A program made the translations under genes and the position numbers. A stretch of 64,000 bases of DNA from Altererythrobacter sp. (GTDB lineage Bacteria > Pseudomonadota > Alphaproteobacteria > Sphingomonadales > Sphingomonadaceae). Under the pieces are notes generated by a model. The model had not been told where the DNA came from. It saw only the letters and a program-made list of their open reading frames with translations, and searched no databases. Shown piece after piece: positions 10,863 to 18,828 of the stretch (position 1 is its first letter; every line of letters begins with the position of its first letter). Location: the NCBI GenBank assembly GCA_017308255.1, contig JAFKFN010000002.1, positions 124,001-188,000 on the forward strand, given 5' to 3'.

Positions 10863-11171
10863 TCAGACCCGCGCGCCAAGGTCCAGTTCGGCGGCCATGC
10901 GCCGGTCCAGCGCGCGGCAGATCTCCAGCCACCAGAGATAGGCCTGGCGATCGCCGGCAGAGCCGGCCGCTTCGGCGTGCTGGCGCGCCCACTGCGCCGC
11001 CGCCAGGCCATGCTCGGCGAAATGGCGCAGCGCGGCGTGGAGCATGGCATCGCCCGCATGGATGCCGCCGTTGTCATTATCGTTGGCCCGCAGGTTGCGC
11101 GCCTCGCGGACTTGCTGCGGGCTCAGGCGGGGAAAGCGCCGATCCGGCGGCGCGGCGAAACGGATCGTCAT
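10863..11171 (-). CDS. Conserved hypothetical protein, 102 aa
   Basis: Predicted soluble, largely helical protein. It starts MTIRFAAPPDRRFPRLSPQQV, contains an unusual RANDNDN stretch around residue 30, and then Ala-rich helices with conserved-looking Trp residues (QWARQHAE, YLWWLEICRALDRRM). The RANDN pattern recurs in small sphingomonad proteins I have seen, but I cannot name a family or function. It is a stand-alone gene upstream of the GGDEF-EAL gene on the same strand, 111 bases apart. Codon use matches its neighbours. Confidence 0.6.
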   Translation of the reverse strand: MTIRFAAPPDRRFPRLSPQQVREARNLRANDNDNGGIHAGDAMLHAALRHFAEHGLAAAQWARQHAEAAGSAGDRQAYLWWLEICRALDRRMAAELDLGARV

Positions 11172-11236
11172 CCCGCCGCCATGCCGGATCGGCCCTAAGC
11201 CGAAGTATGCGTGATTGGTTTCCGCAAAGGGCCCAC

Positions 11237-11264
11237 CCGTTTACCATGGGGCCGTTTACCATGG
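11237..11264. repeat. Tandem 13-base direct repeat
   Basis: CCGTTTACCATGG occurs at 11237-11249 and again at 11252-11264, two bases apart. Each copy ends in the palindrome CCATGG. It may be a protein-binding site for the leftward gene at 10863-11171, which starts 66 bases away, or a simple duplication. Confidence 0.5.
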
Positions 11265-11467
11265 CTGCCCCCGCCGGCGGTCCGGCTTCGGTCCCGCCGG
11301 CGAACGGTCGCGGAAGGGCGTTCCCAACGCGTCCGCCGGCGGTAGACCTGCCGTTTCGCGCAGGTTCGGCAGGCCATGGCGCCCATCCCTTACCGGAGAC
11401 AGGCCCGCCCCGCATCCGCGCCGTCGGCCCCGTGCCAATGCTGGACAGCAGCCGTGCCGTCCGGAAG

Positions 11468-11507
11468 CCCCCCTCCCGCTTGCGGGAGGGGCCGGGGGAG
11501 GGCCTGT
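11468..11507. repeat. Dispersed 40-base GC-rich palindromic repeat, copy 1
   Basis: A C-run followed by CTCCCGCTTGCGGGAG and a G-rich tail. The same 40 bases occur without a mismatch at 26262-26301. The core is a perfect hairpin. It is intergenic here, downstream of the M3 peptidase stop. Confidence 0.75.
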
Positions 11508-11546
11508 TAAACTTACCCCCTCATCGCGGATCGCCCGAGCGGGCGC

Positions 11547-13700
11547 CTACTCGCCTCCCACCCCCGTCAGCCCACGCGCCTTCAGCATCGGCTCCACCCG
11601 CGGATCGTGCCCGGCATAATCCCGGTACATCACCTCATAGTCCTTGGTGTGCCCCTGGCCCAGGAACGTCTCGCGCACATGGTCGCCATTGGCGCGGGTC
11701 ACGCCGCCATGGGTCTCGATCCAGTCCCACGCGTCATGCGCCAGCATCTCGGTCCAGATATAGCTGTAGTATCCGGCCTCATAGCCGTTCGACCAGATAT
11801 GCCGGAAATAGGGCGAACGATAACGCGGCGGGATCATCCGCGTATCCAGGGCCATGCCGCCCAGCGCCTGCGCTTCGAATGCGGCCGCGTTCAGCTTGCT
11901 TTCCGATGGCGAGATGTCGTGCCATTCCATGTCCAGCAGCGCCGCTTCCAGCGTCTCGCCGAAGCCCAGCCCCTGGTTGAAGGTCGCCGCCGCTTCCACC
12001 TTGTCGATCAGGTCGGCCGGGATCACCGCGCCGGTCTGGTAATGGCGGGCATAGTGGCTCAGGATCGCCGGCACCGTGGCCAGGTTCTCGTGGAACTGGC
12101 TGGGAAACTCCACGAAGTCGCGCGCGGTATTGGTGCCTGACAGCGCGGGATACTGCTGGTCGGCGAAGAACCCGTGCATGGCGTGGCCGAACTCGTGGAA
12201 CATCGTGGTCACCTCGTCGAACGTCATCAGCGCCGGCTGGCCCGCTGGCGGCGGCGGTACGTTGAGCGAGTTGTAGATCACCGGCTTGTTGCCCAGCAGG
12301 TGCGATTGCTCCACGAAATTGCCCATCCAGGCGCCGCCCTGCTTGTTCGGCCGGGCGAAGGGATCGGCATAGAACAGGCCCAGCTCGCCGCCGTCCTTGT
12401 CGATCACGGTATAGACGCGCATGTCCGGGTGATAGGTCGGCAGGTCCGTGCGGCGCTTGAACGTGACGCCGTAAAACTGCTCCATCGCATGGAATACGCC
12501 GTTTTCCAGCGTGTTCCACACCTCGAAATAGGGCTTGAGCTGGTTTTCATCCAGGTCATAGCGCGCCTTGCGCACCTTCTCGGCGTAATAGCCCCAGTCC
12601 CACGGTTCCAGCGCGGTCACCCCGTCGGCGCGGGCCATTTCCTCCAGCATCGCCTTCTCGCGCGCCTGCGTGGCGGCGACGGCGGGCACGAAATCGCGCA
12701 TGAACTTGATCGCCTCCGCGGGCTCGCGCACCATGCGATCGTACATCGCATAAGCGGCGTAGTTCGGCAGGCCCAGCAGCGCGGCCTTCCTGGCGCGCAG
12801 GTCGGCCAGTTCCTCGATCGTGCCGGTCAGGTCATAGGCGTCCCCGCCCGAAGCGCGGTTCACGCTGGCCTGGAACAGGCGCCGGCGCGTCTCGCGATTG
12901 GTCAGGCTCACCAGCATCGGCTGCTGCGTGGTGTTGACCAGCGCCAGGGCGAACTTGCCCGGCTGGCCCATTTCGGCCGCCAGCTTCGCCGCCGCGTCGA
13001 TCTCGTCGTCGCTCAGCCCGGCCAGCGCCTCGCGCGTGTCGAACACCGGGGCCTTGGCGGCGGTCGCCTCGGTCAGCTTCTGCGAGAACTGCGTCTCCAG
13101 CGCGGCGATGCGGCTGTTCATCTGCATGAGCTGCGCCTTCTGCGCCGCGTCCAGCAGCGCCCCGGCGTGGACGAAATCGGCATAAGTGGTCTCGAGCAGC
13201 ATCGCGTCCTCGGGCGTCATGCCCGCCGCCGCGCGCGCGTCATAGACCGCCTTTACCCGCTGGAAGAGCTTGTCGTTGAGGTAGATCGCGTCATCCAGCT
13301 CGGTCAGCTTCGGCGCCAGCGCGGCCTGCGCGGCATCCAGCGTGTCGTTGGTGTTGGCGGCGGCCAGCTGGTCGAACACGCCGCGCGCGCGGTTGAGCAT
13401 CTGCCCGGCGCGCTGCATCGCCACCAGCGTGTTCTCGAACGTCGCCGGCGCGGGATTGTTGGCGATCGCCTCGATCTCCGCGCGCTTGATCGCGATGCCC
13501 TGCTCAATCGCGGGTTGCAGCTGCGCATCCTTGATCTTGGTGAAGTCAGGCGCGTGGAACGGCAGCGCGCTGGCCTGGGCGAAATAGCCGCTGGCCTTGG
13601 GCACGGCGGCGCTTGCGGTGGACACGGGGCCTCCTTCCACGCTGGCGCAAGCGGAAAGCATCGCAACGATCGCTGCGCCGGCGAACAGGCGTATCATCAT
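11547..13700 (-). CDS. M3 family metallopeptidase, lipoprotein (Dcp/OpdA-like)
   Basis: Zinc endopeptidase or peptidyl-dipeptidase of the thimet oligopeptidase family, 717 residues. A lipoprotein signal (MMIRLFAGAAIVAMLSACAS) predicts anchoring to the outer or inner membrane facing the periplasm. The catalytic motif FHEFGHAMH is followed about 25 residues later by the third zinc ligand in ARDFVEFPSQFHEN. The ATG at 13700 follows AGGAG and gives the signal peptide directly; an ATG ten codons upstream would spoil it. Probable role is degradation of short peptides in the envelope. Dcp and OpdA-type members are not separable by eye. Confidence 0.9.
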   Translation of the reverse strand: MMIRLFAGAAIVAMLSACASVEGGPVSTASAAVPKASGYFAQASALPFHAPDFTKIKDAQLQPAIEQGIAIKRAEIEAIANNPAPATFENTLVAMQRAGQMLNRARGVFDQLAAANTNDTLDAAQAALAPKLTELDDAIYLNDKLFQRVKAVYDARAAAGMTPEDAMLLETTYADFVHAGALLDAAQKAQLMQMNSRIAALETQFSQKLTEATAAKAPVFDTREALAGLSDDEIDAAAKLAAEMGQPGKFALALVNTTQQPMLVSLTNRETRRRLFQASVNRASGGDAYDLTGTIEELADLRARKAALLGLPNYAAYAMYDRMVREPAEAIKFMRDFVPAVAATQAREKAMLEEMARADGVTALEPWDWGYYAEKVRKARYDLDENQLKPYFEVWNTLENGVFHAMEQFYGVTFKRRTDLPTYHPDMRVYTVIDKDGGELGLFYADPFARPNKQGGAWMGNFVEQSHLLGNKPVIYNSLNVPPPPAGQPALMTFDEVTTMFHEFGHAMHGFFADQQYPALSGTNTARDFVEFPSQFHENLATVPAILSHYARHYQTGAVIPADLIDKVEAAATFNQGLGFGETLEAALLDMEWHDISPSESKLNAAAFEAQALGGMALDTRMIPPRYRSPYFRHIWSNGYEAGYYSYIWTEMLAHDAWDWIETHGGVTRANGDHVRETFLGQGHTKDYEVMYRDYAGHDPRVEPMLKARGLTGVGGE

Positions 13701-13813
13701 CCGGTCATCTCCTGGCGCCGTCAGGCGCAATAGTCACAATAGAAACCGCCTTAGCGGCTGGATGGCCCCCGGAACAACCCCGCCGCCTTGGAGCCTCCCT
13801 CCGCTCCTCCCTT

Positions 13814-13841
13814 CGTCATTCCCGCGAAAGCGGGAACCCAG
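13814..13841. repeat. Dispersed CGTCATTCCCGCGAAAGCGGGAA repeat
   Basis: Short imperfect hairpin (TTCCCGC GAAA GCGGGAA) of a type scattered in alphaproteobacterial genomes. It lies between the M3 peptidase gene and thpR. A diverged copy is at 22125-22152. Confidence 0.6.
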
Positions 13842-13863
13842 CCGGTTCCTCGCCCGCCAACCA

Positions 13864-14406
13864 CTAGCCGCGCCTCAGCGGATAGACCTCCACCGCCTCA
13901 TAACGCGCCCCCTCGTGCCCCAGGTGGCTTTCATAGAGGACAAAGTCCTCCACGCTCCACGGCCCCGCCGCCAGGTCACCCCGCGCGGCAAGCCACGGGC
14001 CGATCGGCCCGGCGGACCGATTGAGCCGGGCGAGGGTGATGTGCGGGGTGAAGCGGCGGGTTTCGCGCCCCAGTGCGGCGCTCTCGCAGGCCCGCTCCAC
14101 TTTCTGGCGCAAGCCGTCCAGCGCCGCGTCCCCCGGCACGCGCGCCCATATCGCATGGGGAGAGCCTTTCCGCTCGAACGCGCCCACGCCGGCCACGCGC
14201 AGCTCGAACGGCGGCCAGGCGATCCGCGAAAGCTGCCCGGCCAAGTCGTTCGCGCCAGGCGTCTCCACCTCGCCCACGAAGCGCAGCGTCAGGTGCAGCG
14301 CCGCCTCGTCCTGCCACCGCGCCCCCTCGACGCCCTCCATGGCGTCGATCAGCGCATCGCGCACCGGGGCGGGCGGACGGATGGCGACGAACAGGCGGTG
14401 CGGCAT
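13864..14406 (-). CDS. thpR: RNA 2',3'-cyclic phosphodiesterase
   Basis: Member of the 2H phosphoesterase superfamily (LigT/ThpR), which opens 2',3'-cyclic phosphate RNA ends. It has 180 residues. The two catalytic motifs are HLTL (near residue 39) and HITL (near residue 123), spaced as in the family. The start MPHRLFVAIRPP is typical. It lies on the minus strand, 37 bases after the HdeD-like gene. Confidence 0.9.
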   Translation of the reverse strand: MPHRLFVAIRPPAPVRDALIDAMEGVEGARWQDEAALHLTLRFVGEVETPGANDLAGQLSRIAWPPFELRVAGVGAFERKGSPHAIWARVPGDAALDGLRQKVERACESAALGRETRRFTPHITLARLNRSAGPIGPWLAARGDLAAGPWSVEDFVLYESHLGHEGARYEAVEVYPLRRG

Positions 14407-14443
14407 CGGACTTTGGTACGCGCTGCGCCGCCCGTTCGGAAGA

Positions 14444-15082
14444 TCACGCCCGCCGCCGCAGGCGGAAGCCCAGCACGGTCATCGAAAGGCCGGCGACCAG
14501 TGCATAGATGCCGATCAGCCAGGCCACCGACAGCGCCGTCACGCCGGGCATGATCGCCAGCATCGTCGCCAGCGCCAGGCCCAGGATCACCGACAGCACG
14601 CCGGTCAGCGCCAGCAGCCATTCGCCCTCGATCTCCCGCCGCAGACGGATCGCGGTGACGATCTCCAGCACGCCGATCAGCACGGCCCAGGCGGCCACCA
14701 GCACCACCGTCACCCACGCGAAGGCGTAAGTGGACAGCAGCGGGAACAACACGAACAGCACGCCCACCGCGATGCCCACGATGCCGGAGAACAGCAGCGC
14801 CCCCCAGTGCTCCGACTTGTCGCGCGCGCCACGCACCGCGCTGATCACCGCAAGCACGCCGTCCGCGAAGCTGAAGGCGGCGAACACCGTGGCGAAGGCA
14901 AGCAGCGCCGGGCCGGGCGCCACCACCGCAAGGATGCCCAGCAGGATCAGCAGCACGCCGCGCGCCACGAACCAGCCCCAGTTGCGGCGCAGCAGGTCGT
15001 CGCGTCGCGGGGTTCCGGTGCCCGGATCGATGCCGGGATCTTTGGCGGCCGGGGCGCCGTCCGCCGTTGCAGTCACTGCCAT
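14444..15082 (-). CDS. HdeD family membrane protein (DUF308)
   Basis: Membrane protein of 212 residues with six hydrophobic segments after a charged N-terminal stretch: VLLILLGILAVVAPG, then LLAFATVFAAFSFADGVL, and four more to the end. The repeated short-helix pattern is that of HdeD/DUF308, linked in enterobacteria to acid resistance; that role is not shown here. It lies next to a small heat-shock gene, which fits a general stress setting. Confidence 0.85.
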   Translation of the reverse strand: MAVTATADGAPAAKDPGIDPGTGTPRRDDLLRRNWGWFVARGVLLILLGILAVVAPGPALLAFATVFAAFSFADGVLAVISAVRGARDKSEHWGALLFSGIVGIAVGVLFVLFPLLSTYAFAWVTVVLVAAWAVLIGVLEIVTAIRLRREIEGEWLLALTGVLSVILGLALATMLAIMPGVTALSVAWLIGIYALVAGLSMTVLGFRLRRRA

Positions 15083-15156
15083 GGCATGTTCCTCCTTGCG
15101 ATCGGCGGCCTTCGCGGGCGTTTGTCCGCGAAGGCCGCTGTTGTCCGATCAGGGTC

Positions 15157-15783
15157 TCAGCTCTGCTGGTTCTCGGGCTGCCAGTCTTCCGCCTGGCCGC
15201 TGCGTCCGGCCTCTTCGGCCGCCTGCTGCCGCGAACCCCTGTCCCGGTCGTTCTCTTCCCGGTCGTTCTGCGCTTCGATCGTGCGGCCTCCTTTATCGCC
15301 GCCCGCGCCCAGCGGGATGCGCCGCCCGCGCGCCTTTTCCTCGGTGCGGGGAAGGGTTATCGTCAGCACGCCGTTGCTGAAATCGGCCGAACACTTGTCT
15401 TCATCGACATTGGACGGCAGCGAAATGCGCCGTTCGAAACGGCCATAGCTCCGCTCGGAATAGCCGTTGTCTTCCTTGCGCTCGCTGTGCTTCTCGCCCG
15501 CCAGGGTGAGCATGCCGTCCTCGATCCTCAGGTCGATGTCGTCCTCCTTCACGCCCGGCAGCTCGGCCACCACGCGGACACGGTCGTCCTGCTGCTCGAT
15601 TTCGATCTGCGGCCACCCGGTGCCGCCCGCCGTGCTTTGCGAAGGCATCGACGGGCCGTCGCCTCCGATCAGGTCGTCGAACAATCGGTTCATCTGCCTG
15701 TGCAGGTCGAACAGGGGTGAACCGCCCAGCGATGAAGCCCCGATGGGGCCACGGCGCCAGGGAATGAAATATCCGTTTGCCAT
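15157..15783 (-). CDS. Small heat-shock protein, Hsp20/alpha-crystallin family
   Basis: ATP-independent holdase chaperone, 208 residues. The alpha-crystallin domain spans about residues 68-165, with VVAELPGVKEDDIDLRIEDGMLTLAGEK and the later FSNGVLTITLPR. The C-terminal tail is long, polar and Gln/Glu/Asp-rich, beyond the usual IxI anchor region (RRIPL). I chose the ATG at 15783 (MANGYFIPWRRGP) since GGAG lies eight bases before it; the frame stays open upstream. The 74-base gap to the HdeD gene allows co-transcription. Confidence 0.92.
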   Translation of the reverse strand: MANGYFIPWRRGPIGASSLGGSPLFDLHRQMNRLFDDLIGGDGPSMPSQSTAGGTGWPQIEIEQQDDRVRVVAELPGVKEDDIDLRIEDGMLTLAGEKHSERKEDNGYSERSYGRFERRISLPSNVDEDKCSADFSNGVLTITLPRTEEKARGRRIPLGAGGDKGGRTIEAQNDREENDRDRGSRQQAAEEAGRSGQAEDWQPENQQS

Positions 15784-15970
15784 GACAGCGCTCCATTTTT
15801 TCCGCAGTGTGTGAGAAGCGGCCGGGTGCGCGGGGGCCGGAGGGGGGAAGCCCGCGTGCATCGTACCGCTCCCCACCTCGGGAAAACGTGGCGGTGAAAG
15901 AGCGGTTCCGTTCCCCTTCCAGCATTTCGAGAAAGCCGGATGGGGCCTGTGGAGCCCTGTCGATCCCGGG

Positions 15971-16006
15971 AAAAGAAGAGCGGCGGCGGGGTGTCCGCCG
16001 CCGCTC
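15971..16006 (-). terminator. Rho-independent terminator after the autotransporter gene
   Basis: A perfect 12-base stem (GAGCGGCGGCGG, 15978-15989, with CCGCCGCCGCTC, 15995-16006) and a five-base loop. On the minus strand it is followed by TTCTTTT. It starts 27 bases past the stop of the autotransporter gene. Confidence 0.85.
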
Positions 16007-16032
16007 CGGGGGTCTTCGGCTGATGGGGGGGA

Positions 16033-18500
16033 TCAGAAGCTGAAGCCGGCCCCGGCGGAGAAGCCTCCGTGGCCGCGCCCGTCCAGCGTCGCGCCCACCT
16101 TGGCCACACCGCGCCCGTCGTTGAAGGTTGACGATGCGCCCAGGGCGAAGGCCGTCTCCCCCCGGTAATAGCCGATCGCGCCGCCGACCATCCGGCCGCC
16201 GGCTTCCATGGTCTGCGGGATGCCCGCCACCGCCATCGCGCTGGCGGTGCCGGCGAAGGCGTCTTCGCGCATCCGCCGCATGTCGTGGCTCAGGTTCTCC
16301 AGGTTGAAGGCCAGGGTGGAAAGCTGGCGGTCGGTATAGGCCATCGAATCCGCCAGCACGTCGTTCAGCCCGGCCTGGAACTGGCCCATGTTCACCGCGT
16401 CGTTGGCGCGCGTGCCGTTGGCCACGTTGTGCAGCACCACCGGGGCGGTGCTGTCGGCGCCCACCAGCGTCACGTCATTGGTCAGGGTGCCGCCGTTGCT
16501 CACGGTGGGATTGTCCGGATTGGAATACTGCACGGCCACCACCGTGCTGCCGGAAAGGTTGTTGGTGATCGTCTGGATGTCGGTGGTGTTCTGGTCCACG
16601 CGCTGGTTCGTCGCGTAAAGCTGCGAACCGTTGACGGCATCGGTGGAGCTTGCCGACAGCGCACCCGCCGCCACGTTGGTCAGCTTGGCCGTGCCGCCGC
16701 TCACGCCCGCCAGGGCAATGGTGTCGGTCGGCACTGCGCTCCGCGTCCCCGGCGCGGCGTCCTCCACATAATGCACCGGCACATTGGCGATCTGGGTCTG
16801 CAGCACCGTGATCGCGCCTTCGTTCACCGTCACCCGCGCATCGACATTGCTGACATCGGTCTGCAGCGTGGCGATATTCGTTTCGCTACTGGTGGCCCGG
16901 CTCTTGAGATCGGTGATATCGCCTTCGTTCACCGTCACCCGCCCGTCCAGATTGGTGATGTCGGCGGTGTTGGCCGCCACGGTCTCGTTGGTAGCGAACA
17001 GCTGTGATCCGTTCACCGCGTCGCTCGACCCGGCGCTCAGCGTCCCGTCCGCGACATTGGTGATCGTCGTCCCGCCCGCGCCGTCGAGCGTCAGGCTCGT
17101 GTGCGTCGCATCGTCGTACTGGATCGTGGAGCCTTGCAGCGCCGCGATGTCGGCGGTGTTGGTCGCGACATCCGCCTGCAAAGTGGTGACATCGGCGGTC
17201 ACGCCCGCCAGCCCGGTCTGCAACGTGGCGATATCCGCGGTGTTCGTGGCCACATCGCCTTGCAGCACGGCGATATCGGCGGTGTTCGCCGCCACGGCCT
17301 GGTTTGTGGCGAACAGCTGCGATCCGTTCACCGCGTCGGTGGAACCCGCGTTCAGGGCGCCGTCCGCGACATTGGTGATCGTCGTGCCGCCGGCGCCGCC
17401 CAGGGTGATGCTCGCCTGGCTGGCGTCGTCATACTGCACGGCGGTGGATTGCAAGGCCGCGATGTCGCTGGTGTTCGTGGCGATATTCGCGGTGTTCTTG
17501 GCGATGTTGCCGGTGTTCGTCGCGATCGCCGCCGTGTTCGCCGTCACCGCCTGGTTGGTGGCGAACAGCTGCGATCCGTTCACCGCTTCGTGGAACCGGC
17601 GCTCAGCGTGCCGTCGGCGACATTGGAGAGCGTCGTTCCGCCCGCGCCGCCGAAGGTGACGGCAGCCTGCGTGGCGTCGTCGTATTGGATGGCCAGGGCA
17701 TCCAGCGCGGTGACCGCGGCCAGCACGCCTTCCACCTGGCCCACCGTCGCGGCCTCGGTCGCGGCCGATCCGGGGGCGACATTGGTGATCTGCCGCAGGT
17801 TACCGGCGGAGCCGACCGATACCGAACCCACGGAATCGAACGTGCCGGTAAGGCCCGGCGCGGTATAGGCCACTTGCGCGCCGCGATCGGCCACCGATCC
17901 CGCGCCCAGCGCCACGCTGTTCGCCGCCGAAGCCAATGCGTTGGAACCCAGGGCGATGGCGCCGGTGGCGCCGGCCAGGGTGGAGGCATTGTTGCCGAAC
18001 GCGATCGCGTCCAGCTCCGCCGCGCTCGCCGCCTGGCCATTGGCGCCCAGGCCGGTGATCGCATTGCCGCCGATCGAAATTCCGCCTTCGGTATTCAGGG
18101 TATAGCCGTCCGCGGTGTTGTTGCAGTCGTCCGCGGCGCCCAGAATGGTGCCGTTGTTGTCGACCACTTGCAGCGACAGCGGCGCACCGCTCGATGCGTT
18201 GTTCAGGATCGTCGTCACGTCGATGTTGAGATCGGGAAAGAGCGTCCCGACAATCGGAATGACGGAAACAACGCCCAGAACGTTGTTCACGGTGCCCTGG
18301 ATGGGCGTGACTATCGGGGGCAGGACCGCGCCCAGCAGGTCGGTGACCTCGGATCGCGGCAGGCTCACCCCGGAACAGACATCGACGACCGAAGAAAACG
18401 CCTGCGCATGCGCGGGCGCGCTGATGCTGGTGCCGGCGGAAACCAGGGCCGTGATGGAAACCAGTCCGAATGCTGACTTCATGCGTTTTTTGTAAGCCAT
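16033..18500 (-). pseudogene. YadA-type trimeric autotransporter adhesin, single frameshift
   Basis: Type Vc adhesin that would trimerise in the outer membrane. The 5' part (18500 to about 17590) encodes a signal peptide ending APAHAQA, a unique region and YadA head repeats (AIAFGNNAS, AIALGSNA, SVALGAGS). The frame then breaks at AGSTKR-stop. The next frame carries on at once with AVNGSQLFATN, a coiled-coil stalk rich in NTADIA repeats, and a YadA anchor (LSHDMRRMREDAFAGTA to a final GAGFSF). Two other copies of the same repeat read AGSTDAVNGSQLF or AGSSDAVNGSQLF, so one base is missing near 17588. Joined, the protein would be about 822 residues. Start MAYKKRM has AAGGAG. It may be a real pseudogene, a phase-variant state or a sequencing error. 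Confidence 0.85.
16967..17690 (-). repeat. Three stalk repeats inside the autotransporter gene
   Basis: About 160-base units near 16967-17128, 17279-17440 and 17529-17690 encode variants of YDDATxxxxTxxGAGGTTxxNVADGxLxAGSxDAVNGSQLFATN. The copies are close enough to recombine. The frameshift lies in the copy nearest the gene start. Confidence 0.7.
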
Positions 18501-18766
18501 GACGCTCTCCTTCCAGGAGTGCGGATGGTGTTGATATTAAGTTTCTGATTAAATTAACTTTGACATATGCAAAATGTATTATGTGTTATTTCTTATAGAA
18601 CTCCGCAATTATTAATTGAAATTACTTATATGGAATGTCTTAAGGGATTCCCCGTGTTTTGATTGGGCGGCAAGCTGCCACTGTCCGGCCAGCTATACGC
18701 CCCATTGCGATTCCGCCTTCCGCCACCCAGATTGTTCGCATCGCCGCCCGGCCTCTTGACCCTTGC
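18501..18766. promoter_or_regulatory. AT-rich divergent intergenic region (autotransporter/uvrA)
   Basis: Bases about 18530-18660 are strongly AT-rich, with runs such as AATTATTAATTGAAATTA, in sharp contrast to the GC-rich surroundings. The region should hold the autotransporter promoter on the minus strand. No single -35/-10 pair stands out enough to place it. The composition suggests recent acquisition or a silencer-bound promoter. Confidence 0.5.
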
Positions 18767-18781
18767 GAACATTTGCGGAAC
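18767..18781 (+). promoter_or_regulatory. LexA (SOS) box upstream of uvrA
   Basis: GAAC ATTTGCG GAAC is an exact match to the alphaproteobacterial SOS box, a GTTC/GAAC direct repeat with seven bases between. It is 47 bases before the uvrA ATG and just downstream of a TTGACC (18756-18761), so bound LexA would block the promoter. Confidence 0.8.
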
Positions 18782-18828
18782 ACGCCCTCCATGGCCCTCA
18801 CGAAAACGATTCAGCATAGGGGCACCGT

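Larger units (their letters stand above)
11172..11546. other. Gene-poor stretch of 375 bases with repeats
   Basis: No convincing gene. It lies between the 3' side of the M3 peptidase gene and the 5' side of the hypothetical gene, both on the minus strand. It contains a tandem 13-base direct repeat (11237-11264) and a 40-base GC-rich palindromic repeat (11468-11507). The open frames crossing it are low-complexity Pro/Arg/Gly readings of GC-rich DNA. Confidence 0.6.

Noticed and set aside
16967-17690. CRISPR-like or tandem repeat array
   Set aside because: The repeats are in-frame coding units of the autotransporter stalk, long and few, not short regular repeats with unique spacers.
18562-18600. 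TTGACA at the AT-rich block as a uvrA promoter
   Set aside because: It lies about 265 bases upstream with no good -10 at 16-18 bases; the TTGACC next to the LexA box is a better candidate.
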